Origin: Actinoallomurus sp048498315
GTDB lineage: Bacteria; Actinomycetota; Actinomycetes; Streptosporangiales; Streptosporangiaceae
Reading direction: 5' to 3'
DNA length: 64,000 nucleotides
Assembly: GCA_048498315.1 (NCBI GenBank)
Contig: JBEHYF010000002.1
Coordinates: forward strand, 1-64,000
This document shows positions 56,347 to 64,000 of this stretch, piece after piece. The notes under the pieces are model-generated. The model was not told the DNA's origin, ran no database searches, and saw nothing but the letters and a program-made list of their open reading frames with translations. A program made the translations under genes and the position numbers. The stretch's first letter is position 1. Every line of letters begins with the position of its first letter.

Positions 56347-57156
56347 ATGACGGGACCCGACTATCTCGCGATCAACAGGGCGCTCTGGGACGAACGGGTC
56401 CCGATTCACCTGGCCAGCGAGTTCTATGATCTGGCCGGGTTCAAGTCCGGCGGTCACACCCTGCGGGAGTTCGAACTGGCCGAGGTCGGGGACGTCACCG
56501 GGCGGCGGCTCGTCCACCTGCAGTGCCATTTCGGGCTCGACACGCTGTCGTGGGCGCGGCGCGGCGCGCACGTGACCGGACTGGACTTCTCCGAGAAGGC
56601 CGTCGAGGCCGCCCGCGCGGTGGCGGAAGAGGTCGGGCTGCCGGCCCGGTTCGTCACGGCCGACGTCTACGACGCGGTCACGGCCCTGGGCGAGACCTAC
56701 GACATCGTCTACACGGGGCTGGGCGCGCTGTGCTGGCTGCCCGACATCGACCGCTGGGCGCGGACGGTCGCGGCGCTGCTTCGTCCCGGCGGGTTCGCCT
56801 ACGTCGCGGAGTTCCACCCCTTCGCCGACGTGCTCGATGACGAGGAAGGCCGCACGGTCGCCTACGACTACTTCGCCGAGGGCCCGCAGGTCTGGGACGA
56901 CAACGTGGGCAGCTACGCCGACCCGCAGACGCCCGTGGAGCACACCCGCTCGGTCGAGTTCAACCACGGGCTGGGACAGGTGATCACCGCCCTGACCACG
57001 GCGGGCCTGCGCCTCGACTTCCTGCACGAGCACGACTACACCCTCTGGCAACGGTTCGCCGCGTTGGACCGCCACGGCACCGCCTACCGCTTCCCCGAAG
57101 GCCGCCCCCGCGTGCCACTGATGTACTCACTCCGCGCCACCAGACGACTCGCCTGA
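56347..57156 (+). CDS. Class I SAM-dependent methyltransferase
   Basis: A 269-residue methyltransferase. Motif I is RLVHLQCHFGLDTLSWARRG (about residues 54-73), the acidic residue of motif II is in VTGLDFSEKAVEAARA (about 77), and LGALCWLPDIDRWARTVAAL with LLRPGGFAYVAEFHPF are motifs III-IV. The N-terminal MTGPDYLAINRALWDERVP matches a group of actinobacterial small-molecule methyltransferases. The acceptor cannot be predicted. It stands alone beside a decayed gene. Confidence 0.85.
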   Translation: MTGPDYLAINRALWDERVPIHLASEFYDLAGFKSGGHTLREFELAEVGDVTGRRLVHLQCHFGLDTLSWARRGAHVTGLDFSEKAVEAARAVAEEVGLPARFVTADVYDAVTALGETYDIVYTGLGALCWLPDIDRWARTVAALLRPGGFAYVAEFHPFADVLDDEEGRTVAYDYFAEGPQVWDDNVGSYADPQTPVEHTRSVEFNHGLGQVITALTTAGLRLDFLHEHDYTLWQRFAALDRHGTAYRFPEGRPRVPLMYSLRATRRLA

Positions 57157-57474
57157 GCAGACCCGCCCTGCGGAACAGGAGGAGGGCTAGAGCGAGCAGC
57201 GGAGTGCAGGCGAGGTGAAGGGGTCAAGACCACGGATTGACGGCTGCGCCCGCCGATCGCCGATATCAAGCGACGCAGAGGCGATCCGATCGCCCTGCGG
57301 TCGCTGCGGTGAACGTTCATGACGAGGGCAGTTGCGTTGAGCTGGGCATGGCGAGGCGGCGGATCGGCAGATCCGGAGGCCGCACCGACATGCCCGGCCG
57401 GCGTGCCGACGCGGATGGACCCATCTCCGGGCGAGAGATCGATCGAGCGGCCACCAACGGTCGCGGGCGGCCGG
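57157..57474. other. Intergenic region without recognised features
   Basis: I see no convincing gene, hairpin or promoter here. A plus-strand frame reads into the next gene from 57319, but its composition does not look coding before 57475. Confidence 0.4.
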
Positions 57475-58029
57475 ATGAGTGAGATGGTGCCCCTGCGGCC
57501 TGAGGGGCCGCCGTCATTGATTCGTGACGACGACCGCGACGCGGCCGTGCAGCGTGTCCAGGACGCCTACACCGACGGGCACATCTCGCACGAGGAGATG
57601 GATGAACGCCTCCACCAGGTGCTCACCGCCACGACGCGCCGCGAACTCGCGTCGGCTCTGGCGTCGCTCCCTGAGGGGGACACGGGGACCACGGCCACGA
57701 TCGCCGTCGCCGGCGGGCGGATCCGGCGGCGCGGCGCGTGGCGGGTACCTCGGATCCTCAAGGTCGAGTCCGCGTTCGGACGGGTGCGGCTGGACCTGTC
57801 ACGGGCGGTCATGGAATACCCGGTGGTCGACATCGAGCTGCGACTCGGTACCGGAAAGGCCAAGATCACGGTGCCGCGCGACGCGGTCGTCGAGTTCGAG
57901 GGTCTGCGCACCGGGTGGAAGGACACGCGCTACAAGCCCCGGCGGCGTTCCCGTCCCGGCGGGCCGAAGATCCGGATCTCCGGGGCCATGGAGTTCGGGC
58001 GGTTGAAGATCCGCCACGCGCGGCGTTGA
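57475..58029 (+). CDS. DUF1707 (SHOCT-like) protein with LiaF-like C-terminus
   Basis: A 184-residue protein. Residues about 14-70 are the DUF1707 domain (IRDDDRDAAVQRVQDAYTDG, then HISHEEMDERLHQVLTATTR), a small helical SHOCT-like domain common in actinomycetes. Residues about 85-184 are beta-rich (RLDLSRAVMEYPVVDIELRL, GKAKITVPRDAVVEFEGL), like the cell-wall-active antibiotic response domain of LiaF. No membrane segment lies between them, unlike many relatives. Possible role: envelope stress signalling. The start at 57475 is used; the ATG at 57484 is also possible. Confidence 0.8.
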   Translation: MSEMVPLRPEGPPSLIRDDDRDAAVQRVQDAYTDGHISHEEMDERLHQVLTATTRRELASALASLPEGDTGTTATIAVAGGRIRRRGAWRVPRILKVESAFGRVRLDLSRAVMEYPVVDIELRLGTGKAKITVPRDAVVEFEGLRTGWKDTRYKPRRRSRPGGPKIRISGAMEFGRLKIRHARR

Positions 58030-58231
58030 GACCCTCCCGGATCGACGGGGTCTCCGGGCGGGACCGGACGGCGAACCGCGCGAGGCTCGGCGCCGATGGC
58101 GCTTCGATCCGGCCACGGCTTCCGGTCGGGTGAGCACCGACTGCTTTCCGATACGGCGGGGTGCGGCCGGAGACCGTCCGGCGTAGGCCTGATGCGCCGG
58201 TGCCCAACAGGGCATCGCCGATGTCCACGCT

Positions 58232-59356
58232 CTAGCGGTGGGCGGCGGTGATGGCCTCGCGGGCGGCCTTGGCGACGTGCTCCATGTGCCAGGGCGTCAG
58301 GCCCTGGTGCACCGGCAGCGCCAGCATCTGGTGCCGCAGCGGCTCCAGCTCGGCGAAGCGCTTGCGGTCGAGGAGCGGGTGCGGCACCGGCCAGATCTCG
58401 ATGGAGCGCACGCCGCGCCTCTGCAGCTCGGCGATGGTGCGGTCGCGTTCGGGGACGCGGACGGGGTAGTACAGCGGCGCGACCCCGTCGGGCAGCGTGC
58501 GGAAGCGGTCGGGGCAGACCTCCGGCAGCGCGTCGAGCAGCACCTGGTAGTTGCGGCGCCGGTGCTCGCGGATCTTCTCGCCGTCGGCGCCGTGCACCGC
58601 CCACTCGGTCATGCGGGAGCACTTGGAGGCGGCCACCTCCAGGTCGGCGACCTGCAGGTTCCACTCGCCGATGACGGTCTCGGTGAGCGTGCCCTCCACG
58701 ACCGCCTGCTCGGCCTTGCTGACCTTGCGGAACACCTTCGTGGCGGGGGCGCGCAGCACGCCGGCCCGCGACTGGGCGGCCCAGCCCATGCCCTGGGAGG
58801 CGAACGAGCGGGCCATGCGCTTCCACGGCGGACGCCCCTCGGCGTCGATGTGGCCGCCGCGGATGAGCACCGCGCCGCCGTCGGGCACGCCGAGCGACTT
58901 GCGCGGGCAGAAGATCGCCGCGTGGCCGCGCGAGCCGATCGCCACACCGCCGTCGTAGGAGAACAGCGCGTGCGCGGCGTCTTCGATCACCAGCGTGTTC
59001 GGTGGCATCGGCGGCATCGGGAAGCCGTAGTAGGAGATCAGGTAGGTGGCGTCGCACTGGCCCGCCACCCGCATCAGGTCGTCGACGTCGACCCCGAGCG
59101 TCGGCAGCACCCGGTAGAAGACGACCTCGACGCCGGCCAGCCGGGCCGCCTCGACCTCCGAGCCGCAGTGGTAGGCGGGCATCGCCAGCCGCCGGCCCGG
59201 CCCGAGCCGCAGCGCCTTCAGCGCCAGCCAGATCGCGCCGCGCCCGAGGTGGGTCAGCGTGAGCCCGCCGGTATCGAACGGGAACCACTGGGACCGCCGC
59301 GGCACCAGCGTGGCCGGCTCCAGCGGGGGATAAACGCTCATCAACGGGTCGCTCAT
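58232..59356 (-). CDS. DegT/DnrJ/EryC1/StrS-type PLP aminotransferase
   Basis: A 374-residue protein (MSDPLMSVYPPLEPATLVPR). It has the DegT-family fold: GRRLAMPAYHCGSEVEAARL, TLVIEDAAHALFSYDGGVAI (Asp that binds the cofactor pyridine) and the PLP Lys in AIFCPRKSLGVPDGGAVLI (about residue 165). Such enzymes make amino sugars or act as sugar dehydratases in antibiotic and surface polysaccharide pathways. There is no sugar-nucleotide cluster nearby, so its substrate is unknown. It stands alone on the minus strand. Confidence 0.85.
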   Translation of the reverse strand: MSDPLMSVYPPLEPATLVPRRSQWFPFDTGGLTLTHLGRGAIWLALKALRLGPGRRLAMPAYHCGSEVEAARLAGVEVVFYRVLPTLGVDVDDLMRVAGQCDATYLISYYGFPMPPMPPNTLVIEDAAHALFSYDGGVAIGSRGHAAIFCPRKSLGVPDGGAVLIRGGHIDAEGRPPWKRMARSFASQGMGWAAQSRAGVLRAPATKVFRKVSKAEQAVVEGTLTETVIGEWNLQVADLEVAASKCSRMTEWAVHGADGEKIREHRRRNYQVLLDALPEVCPDRFRTLPDGVAPLYYPVRVPERDRTIAELQRRGVRSIEIWPVPHPLLDRKRFAELEPLRHQMLALPVHQGLTPWHMEHVAKAAREAITAAHR

Positions 59357-59474
59357 AGCCCCACCACCCTACTGGTCGCCGTGCGCCAAGACAGGGGTTC
59401 GCCGGGCCGGTGGAAACCTCCGCCCGCGACGGGGCGTCGTACCGAGCGTCGGACGAACGCGGAGGTGGTGGTGC

Positions 59475-60212
59475 ATGATCGCGGCGACGATCGGCGGCGT
59501 ATGGCACGAGGTCGTCGGCACGCAGCCGCATCCGCCGTGGTGGCTGGTGGCCGTCACCGGCGTGGCCGCCCTCGCGGCGGTGTCGGTCGACTCGGCCTGG
59601 CATCTGACCCGGAACGTCGTGACGATCGCGCACGAGGCCGGGCACGCGTTCGCGGCGCTGGTCACGGGCCGGCGGCTACAGGGCATCCGGCTGCACTCCG
59701 ACACCTCGGGCGTGACGGTGTCGCGCGGCAAGCCGTACGGCGCGGGCATGGTCGTCACCGCCTCGGCCGGCTACGTCACGCCGTCGCTGCTCGGCCTGGG
59801 CGGGGCGGCGCTGCTGGCCGGCGGGCACATCACGGCGTTGCTGTGGACGGCCGTCGCCGTGCTCGCCGCCGTGCTCATCATGGTGCGCAACGTCTACGGC
59901 GTGGTGTCGGTGGTCGTCACCGGTGGCGTCGTGCTCGCCGTGTCCTGGCTGGGGTCGGCGATGGTGCAGGCGGCGTTCGCGTACGCCCTCACGTGGTTCC
60001 TGCTGCTGGCGGGGGCGCGGCCCGTGGTGGAGCTGCAGCGCAAGCGCTCCCGGGGCCGCGCCCCCGACTCCGACGCCGACCAGCTCGCGCGGCTGACCGG
60101 GATGCCGGGCCTGGTGTGGGTCTTCTGCTTCGCCTTGGTGGCGGTGGCGGCGCTGGTGGCCGGCGGGGCGTGGCTGCTGCCGGGCACCGTGCCGCACCTA
60201 CCCCGTTGGTGA
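59475..60212 (+). CDS. M50-like membrane metalloprotease family protein
   Basis: A 245-residue membrane protein. The zinc motif HEAGH is in VTIAHEAGHAFAALVTGRRL (about residues 52-71). About five to six hydrophobic segments follow, including TASAGYVTPSLLGLGGAALL and TALLWTAVAVLAAVLIMV, and it ends with a membrane span. This is the layout of the M50B-like peptidase family. The second metal-binding Asp (xxDG in classical site-2 proteases) is not obvious, so activity is uncertain. Its 3' end overlaps the convergent lipoprotein gene by 15 bases. Confidence 0.78.
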   Translation: MIAATIGGVWHEVVGTQPHPPWWLVAVTGVAALAAVSVDSAWHLTRNVVTIAHEAGHAFAALVTGRRLQGIRLHSDTSGVTVSRGKPYGAGMVVTASAGYVTPSLLGLGGAALLAGGHITALLWTAVAVLAAVLIMVRNVYGVVSVVVTGGVVLAVSWLGSAMVQAAFAYALTWFLLLAGARPVVELQRKRSRGRAPDSDADQLARLTGMPGLVWVFCFALVAVAALVAGGAWLLPGTVPHLPRW

Positions 60213-60926
60213 GGTGGTCGGCGCCATCGAGCCCGACGGCGCCATCGAGCCCGACGGCGCCGGGGAGCCCGACGGCGCCGGGGAGCCCGACGGGGCCGGG
60301 GAGCCGGACGGCGCGCCTGCACCCATCGCCTCGCCGGTGTCCGCGCCGACGACGTACCACTTGCCGCCGAACGAGGACATGCCCTGCCCCTTCATCTCGC
60401 CGGGGCTCTTGTCACCGGCGTAGTAGTACAGCGGATGGCCGTGGTAGGTGACCTGGGTCTTGCCGTCGGGCCAGGTCACGGTGCTCAGCCATGCGGACTT
60501 GACGCCGGTGCCCGCCACGGGCTTGCCCTCGGTGAGGAACGGCGGCCACTCCTTCAGGCAGGCGTCGGCGCAGGTCGGCCTGCCGTGCGTGTCCTTCTCG
60601 AACAGGTACACCGTGCGGCCCTTGCCGTCGACGAGGATCATGCCCATGCTCGTCTTCTTGGCGTCGACCGTGGCCGGGCCGACCGGTGCCGCCGACGTCG
60701 ATTCCGACGGCGAGACGGACGGGGACTCCGACGGCCCGGCGGAGGCCGTCGCCGACGCCGTAACGGACGGCACGCCTCCCGGCGGCGACATCGGCGGTGC
60801 ACTGGTCGGCTGCCGGTACGGTCCGCCGCCGCCCTGCGATTGCGGTGTGGCCTTGCCACCCTCTCCACAGCCCGCGCCCACAAGGGCGAGGGCCAGCAGT
60901 CCGGTGGCGATGACTCCGTTGCGCAT
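60198..60926 (-). CDS. Lipoprotein_15-type (COG4315) secreted lipoprotein
   Basis: A 242-residue lipoprotein. The signal peptide MRNGVIATGLLALALVGAGC ends at the lipobox Cys20. Residues about 20-80 are a Pro/Ser/Thr linker. Residues about 88-200 carry the repeats of the family: MILVDGKGRTVYLFEKDTHG with PTCADACLKEWPPFLTEGKP, then VTYHGHPLYYYAGDKSPGEM. The YxFxxD pattern is present as YLFEKD. Related proteins are secreted and their function is not firmly known. The C-terminus is a Pro/Ser/Gly repeat (APSGS) encoded by an 18-base tandem repeat. Confidence 0.8.
   Translation of the reverse strand: MRNGVIATGLLALALVGAGCGEGGKATPQSQGGGGPYRQPTSAPPMSPPGGVPSVTASATASAGPSESPSVSPSESTSAAPVGPATVDAKKTSMGMILVDGKGRTVYLFEKDTHGRPTCADACLKEWPPFLTEGKPVAGTGVKSAWLSTVTWPDGKTQVTYHGHPLYYYAGDKSPGEMKGQGMSSFGGKWYVVGADTGEAMGAGAPSGSPAPSGSPAPSGSPAPSGSMAPSGSMAPTTSPTG
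60223..60312. repeat. Five tandem 18-bp repeats encoding APSGS units
   Basis: Five near-identical copies of an 18-base unit (GCCATCGAGCCCGACGGC and GCCGGGGAGCCCGACGGC variants) lie end to end. Read on the minus strand they encode APSGSM/APSGSP at the lipoprotein C-terminus. Being a multiple of three, copy number can vary without frameshift. Confidence 0.8.
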
Positions 60927-61328
60927 TGTCCGTTCCTTTCCCCCGTTGGCCTAGGAGGGCGCGTACGGCCGCACGACATGGTTCGCGTCACGCCCCGTGT
61001 CCGGCGCGGGCCTGAAACGTCCCGGAAGGGCCGAAGCGCCCCAGTACCCGCAAAATCGGTTACCCGCCCCCACAGCCCCCGAAGTGGAGCCGGTTCGTTT
61101 CTTTAACCGCCTAAGCCGACCTTTGACCGCGCCTGCCCGCAGAAGGGACGACGCTGACGTTCAAGAGGCCACGGGGGGCACCACGCGGCCCGGCCGACCA
61201 GTGGCGCGGCCCGGCCCGGCCGCGGCGCGCCGCAGCCGGGCCCCATGGCCACGCTGGGTGGCCACGCCAGGTGGCCGTGCTGGGTGGCCGTGCTGCGGCT
61301 GGGCGGCGGCGCAGCCGCGCCGAGGATG
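60927..61328. other. Intergenic region with short repeats
   Basis: About 400 bases without a supported gene. At 61240-61310 the phrase GGTGGCC recurs (GGGTGGCCACGC, AGGTGGCCGTGC, GGGTGGCCGTGC), forming short degenerate repeats. The promoter of the minus-strand lipoprotein should lie just above 60926. An AT-richer patch is at 61085-61125. Confidence 0.4.
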
Positions 61329-62369
61329 TCAGGAGTACAGCTCGGTCACGCCGCGCCGGAGGAACTCCAGCGCCGTCGCGCGCTGGTCGTCGGCCCTGAG
61401 CAGCACCCCGTAGGTCAGTGACGCCCCGCCGAAGGCGTCGTCGTTCCAGAACCCGCCCGTCTTGCGCCGCCACGGGGCGACGTACAGGTACGGCTCGTGG
61501 TGATCGTCGTCGCCCGGCGACGCGCCGAACGCGGCACGCCGGCCCGCGGCCTCCTCTCCCACCTCGAACGCGGCGTCGAAGTGCTCCGGCCACAGACGCA
61601 CCCGCCCCGGCGCGAGCCGCCGCGTCTCGAACCGCAACTGCTCCAGCACCGACCAGGCGAAGCCGTACCAGGCGCCGAGTGCCTCGGCCGCCGGCGGGCT
61701 CACCACCAGCGACAGCGCCGGATCGGCAGGGATACGGGCCGCGTACACCTCCGGCGGCATGCCCGGCGGAACGCCCGCGAGCGCCGCCGCCTCGCCGAGC
61801 GTGCGCGGCGCGTGCGGCACGCCGTCGACCACCAGCCGCCCGGCCTCCACCCGCACCTGCCGGTCGGCGCCGAAGAACGGGGTGCCGAAGCCCATCCGGG
61901 TGAACCGCAGGTCGATCTGCCCGTTGACGGCGTACCGGGCCGGCGCGAGCACGTGCTCGGCGAGGGCGTGCAGGCAGCGGCGGGTCCGGGCGAAGTCGCG
62001 GGGCGGCGGTGCCAGGCGGCGCCAGGCACCGAGCCAGCGGTCGGCACAGAACCCGGCCAGCTCCGGGCGCTCGCGGCACAGGTCGTCCCAGCTGCGCCCG
62101 AGCCCGGTGACCGGCGTGACGAGCTTGGCCCCGTACGGCCCGGCCAGCGGGTCGTCGGCGTACCAGGGGGGCCTGATCACGGCGGGCGGCGAGGGCTCCA
62201 GCACCCGTACGTCGTACTCGCCGCCGAGCAGCTCCCACGCCTCACGCCGCGGGTTGCCGGCCCCGTCCGCGCCCGCCGCGGGCGCGACGCGCGGGGCGCG
62301 GCCCCGGACGCGACCCGGGGGGCGCCGTCGTTCCGTGACCACGCGTCCAGTGGACCACGTATCGATCAT
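61329..62369 (-). CDS. Conserved protein of unknown function
   Basis: About 346 residues from MIDTWSTGRVVTERRR; an ATG at 62399 would add ten residues. It has no signal peptide or membrane span. Conserved-looking blocks are PPWYADDPLAGPYGAKLVTP, CLHALAEHVLAPARYAVNGQ, RFTRMGFGTPFFGADRQVRV, RVRLWPEHFDAAFEVGEEAA and the acidic-aromatic end HHEPYLYVAPWRRKTGGFWN followed by DDAFGGASLTYGVLL. I have seen no named family for it. The many aromatic and His/Asp residues suggest a compact enzyme or binding protein. Confidence 0.65.
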   Translation of the reverse strand: MIDTWSTGRVVTERRRPPGRVRGRAPRVAPAAGADGAGNPRREAWELLGGEYDVRVLEPSPPAVIRPPWYADDPLAGPYGAKLVTPVTGLGRSWDDLCRERPELAGFCADRWLGAWRRLAPPPRDFARTRRCLHALAEHVLAPARYAVNGQIDLRFTRMGFGTPFFGADRQVRVEAGRLVVDGVPHAPRTLGEAAALAGVPPGMPPEVYAARIPADPALSLVVSPPAAEALGAWYGFAWSVLEQLRFETRRLAPGRVRLWPEHFDAAFEVGEEAAGRRAAFGASPGDDDHHEPYLYVAPWRRKTGGFWNDDAFGGASLTYGVLLRADDQRATALEFLRRGVTELYS

Positions 62370-62593
62370 CGGGAAAACCTCGCGGCGTGATGCGGCCATC
62401 GCGGCCGTCGCGTCCGCGCGGGCCGGCCGCCCGGATGGCCGGATGCCGGGCAGCCGGCGTGGAACCGCGGTGCGGTGGTATGGAAGGCCCGGACGCCCAG
62501 ACCCGGTGGGCCGCCGGCCGGGCGCTCAGGCCCACGAGGTCCGGCGACCCCGTACGCCGATCCCGGCAGCGGGGCGGCGGCCGGACCTTCGGA

Positions 62594-63014
62594 TCAGTAG
62601 GCGCAGATGGCGTAGACGCTGACTCCGATGGAGTTGTAGCGGTTCTGCCGGCCGAGGGCGATCCAGCCGCGGCCGCCGGTGGTCGGGAAGCCGCCGACGA
62701 GGATCGCGTCGTTTCCCTGCGCCTCGCCGCCACCGGTGACATGCTTTCCGGCGGGGCAGTAGACATGGCGGCGGGTGAAAGTTGCCGACGTTCGCGTTCG
62801 GGAGCACGCCGATCTGGTAGCCGGTGAGGTGGACGTGCGCGGCGTGCGCCGCGGACACGGTCCGGTCCGCGTGGGCGGCCAGGCCCGTGCCCTGATGCAG
62901 ATCTCCGTTTCGGATAGGAATGACCCTCACCCTTTCCTCGGCATTCGGCCGTGTTTCCGGGCTCGGTTCCGTCTCTACCCGAGCATTACCGAGATCACAC
63001 AGAGTAATTGTCAT
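62594..63014 (-). pseudogene. Frameshifted secreted protein
   Basis: On the minus strand, one frame reads HAAHVHLTGYQIGVLPNANV. After GNF at about 62782 the next frame continues HVYCPAGKHVTGGGEAQGND, GRGWIALGRQNRYNSIGVS and VYAICAY, ending at 62594. The joined sequence is a typical small secreted actinomycete protein with CPAGKxVxGGG and a final YAICA. A single extra T in a TTT run (about 62780) separates the frames. It may be a true pseudogene or a sequencing error. Confidence 0.6.
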
Positions 63015-63024
63015 TGACCTATCG

Positions 63025-64000
63025 TCATCTGGCCCACGACCACGGATAGTCCGACGCCTCCACCGCGAGCGCTTCGGCGCCGAGATTGAGCGGCCGGAAT
63101 GTGTCGATCATGACGGCCGTCTCGGTTGTGGTGGTATCGCCGTTGCGGACCGCCTCGATCACGCCCTCAACCGCGCCCGGAGCGGGCCCGTGCGTGAAAC
63201 CGGCCGGGTGCAGGCTGATCGACCCGATCCCGATTCCGGAGCCCTTGCGCGCCGAGTAATCGCCGGCCACGTAGAACATCATCTCGTCGGAATCCACATT
63301 ATGGTGGTTGTACGGAATCGGAATGGCAGCATCGTCGAAATCGAGCGGCCGAGGGCAGAACGAGCAGATGACGAAATTCGGCCCTTCGAACGTCTGGTGC
63401 ACCGGCGGCGGCGCGTGCGTGCGCTTCACGATGGGCTCGAAGTCGGCGATGTTGAACGCGAACGGGTAGAGACAGCCGTCCCAGCCCACCACGTCGAGCG
63501 GATGCCGGCGGTAGGTGAGGCGGGTCAGGCCGGCCCGGGTGCGCACCAGCACGGGCACGTCCTCGCCCTCGCACACCAGGGGCTCGGCCGGGCCGCGCAG
63601 GTCGCGCTCGCTGTAGGGGGCGTGCTCGAGGAACTGGCCGTACTGCGACAGGTAGCGCCGGGGCGGCCGGATGTGCCCGGACGCCTCGAAGACCATCAGG
63701 CGCAGCAGGCCGTCCGCGGACGGCTCCGGCCCGCCGGGGCCGGGCGAGGTGCGGACGAACCGGTGGATCGTGCCGGTCGGGATCACGACGTAGTCGCCCG
63801 GCCCCACGTCGAGCGCCCCATAGGTGGTCTCCAGGCGCGCCGTGCCCGCCTCGACGTACACGCACTCGTCGCCGACGGAGTTGCGGTACAACTCACCGTC
63901 GGCGTCGGCGGCGACGTAGGAGATGCGCACGTCGTCGTTGGCCATGAGCAGCCGGCGGCCGAGCACCGGGTCGCCGCCGGTCACCAGCTCGTGTGCCTTG
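63025..64000 (-). CDS. hmgA: Homogentisate 1,2-dioxygenase, 5' end outside the window
   Basis: At least 325 residues, read leftward, with the N-terminus cut by the window edge; the first visible residues are KAHELVTGGDPVLGRRLLMA. The enzyme opens the ring of homogentisate in tyrosine and phenylalanine breakdown. Family features are two cupin-like halves: YGALDVGPGDYVVIPTGTIH, then PIPYNHHNVDSDEMMFYVAG (metal ligand region) and SLHPAGFTHGPAPGAVE (metal His). It ends DYPWSWAR. The length fits a protein of about 390 residues. Confidence 0.88.
   Translation of the reverse strand, partial: KAHELVTGGDPVLGRRLLMANDDVRISYVAADADGELYRNSVGDECVYVEAGTARLETTYGALDVGPGDYVVIPTGTIHRFVRTSPGPGGPEPSADGLLRLMVFEASGHIRPPRRYLSQYGQFLEHAPYSERDLRGPAEPLVCEGEDVPVLVRTRAGLTRLTYRRHPLDVVGWDGCLYPFAFNIADFEPIVKRTHAPPPVHQTFEGPNFVICSFCPRPLDFDDAAIPIPYNHHNVDSDEMMFYVAGDYSARKGSGIGIGSISLHPAGFTHGPAPGAVEGVIEAVRNGDTTTTETAVMIDTFRPLNLGAEALAVEASDYPWSWAR

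Overview
This is a high-GC actinomycete chromosome segment, probably from the Streptosporangiales/Thermomonosporaceae part of the tree. That placement is an inference. It rests on the strong G/C third-position bias, a conservon (CvnA-D), two ydaO-type c-di-AMP riboswitches in front of cell-wall hydrolases, many GTG/TTG starts and ATGA/TGATG gene overlaps, a class II DAHP synthase and a DUF1707 protein. I found no tRNA, rRNA, CRISPR array or insertion sequence.

Region 1 (1-20104) is a defence and conflict island. It opens with an AT-richer papain-fold toxin and its overlapping immunity gene (676-2198). A minus-strand pair follows: an SNF2/RapA-type helicase overlapping an Eco57I-class adenine methylase with an N-terminal extension (2503-9836). 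A UvrD/Rep-type helicase with a RelE/ParE-like N-terminus (9954-12041) is divergent from that pair. A complete type II Wadjet operon, jetABCD (12103-20104), comes next. The helicase/methylase pair resembles the drmD-drmMI half of class 1 DISARM but has no drmA, drmB or drmC beside it, so it may be a reduced or different system.

Region 2 (20105-24392) is a gene graveyard: a frameshifted HATPase regulator, a DivIVA fragment and a 5'-nucleotidase C-terminal fragment, around one intact GNAT acetyltransferase. It also holds three small secreted low-complexity Q/N/R- and Gly-rich proteins. Two of these share a conserved upstream element of about 38 bp; the third shares part of it.

Region 3 (24393-31905, minus strand) is a polyamine uptake and catabolism operon. 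From its 5' end it runs: a CbiX-like chelatase, a substrate-binding protein, potA, a second substrate-binding protein, potB, potC and an aminobutyraldehyde-type dehydrogenase.

Region 4 (32182-46972, plus strand) holds two signalling modules in series. The first is a conservon: NIT-HAMP sensor kinase, roadblock protein, DUF742 protein and Ras-like GTPase. The second is a GrpE-like factor, a lid-less Hsp70, an uncharacterised protein with FN3-like repeats, a zinc-ribbon TRAFAC GTPase, a GAP1-type protein and a membrane-anchored TRAFAC GTPase. The second module has translational overlaps among its last genes and looks like one of the GTPase/GAP1 conflict-type systems known in filamentous actinobacteria.

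Region 5 (47273-64000) is more ordinary. It has two oxidoreductases; two hydrolase genes each behind a c-di-AMP riboswitch (a CHAP protein with a mid-protein membrane segment, and a coiled-coil NlpC/P60 protein); class II DAHP synthase; a TPR protein with a CofE-like C-terminus; a decayed serine hydrolase; a methyltransferase; a DUF1707 protein; a DegT-like aminotransferase; an M50-like protease; a Lipoprotein_15-type lipoprotein; an unknown conserved protein; a frameshifted secreted protein; and the 3' part of homogentisate 1,2-dioxygenase, cut by the window edge.
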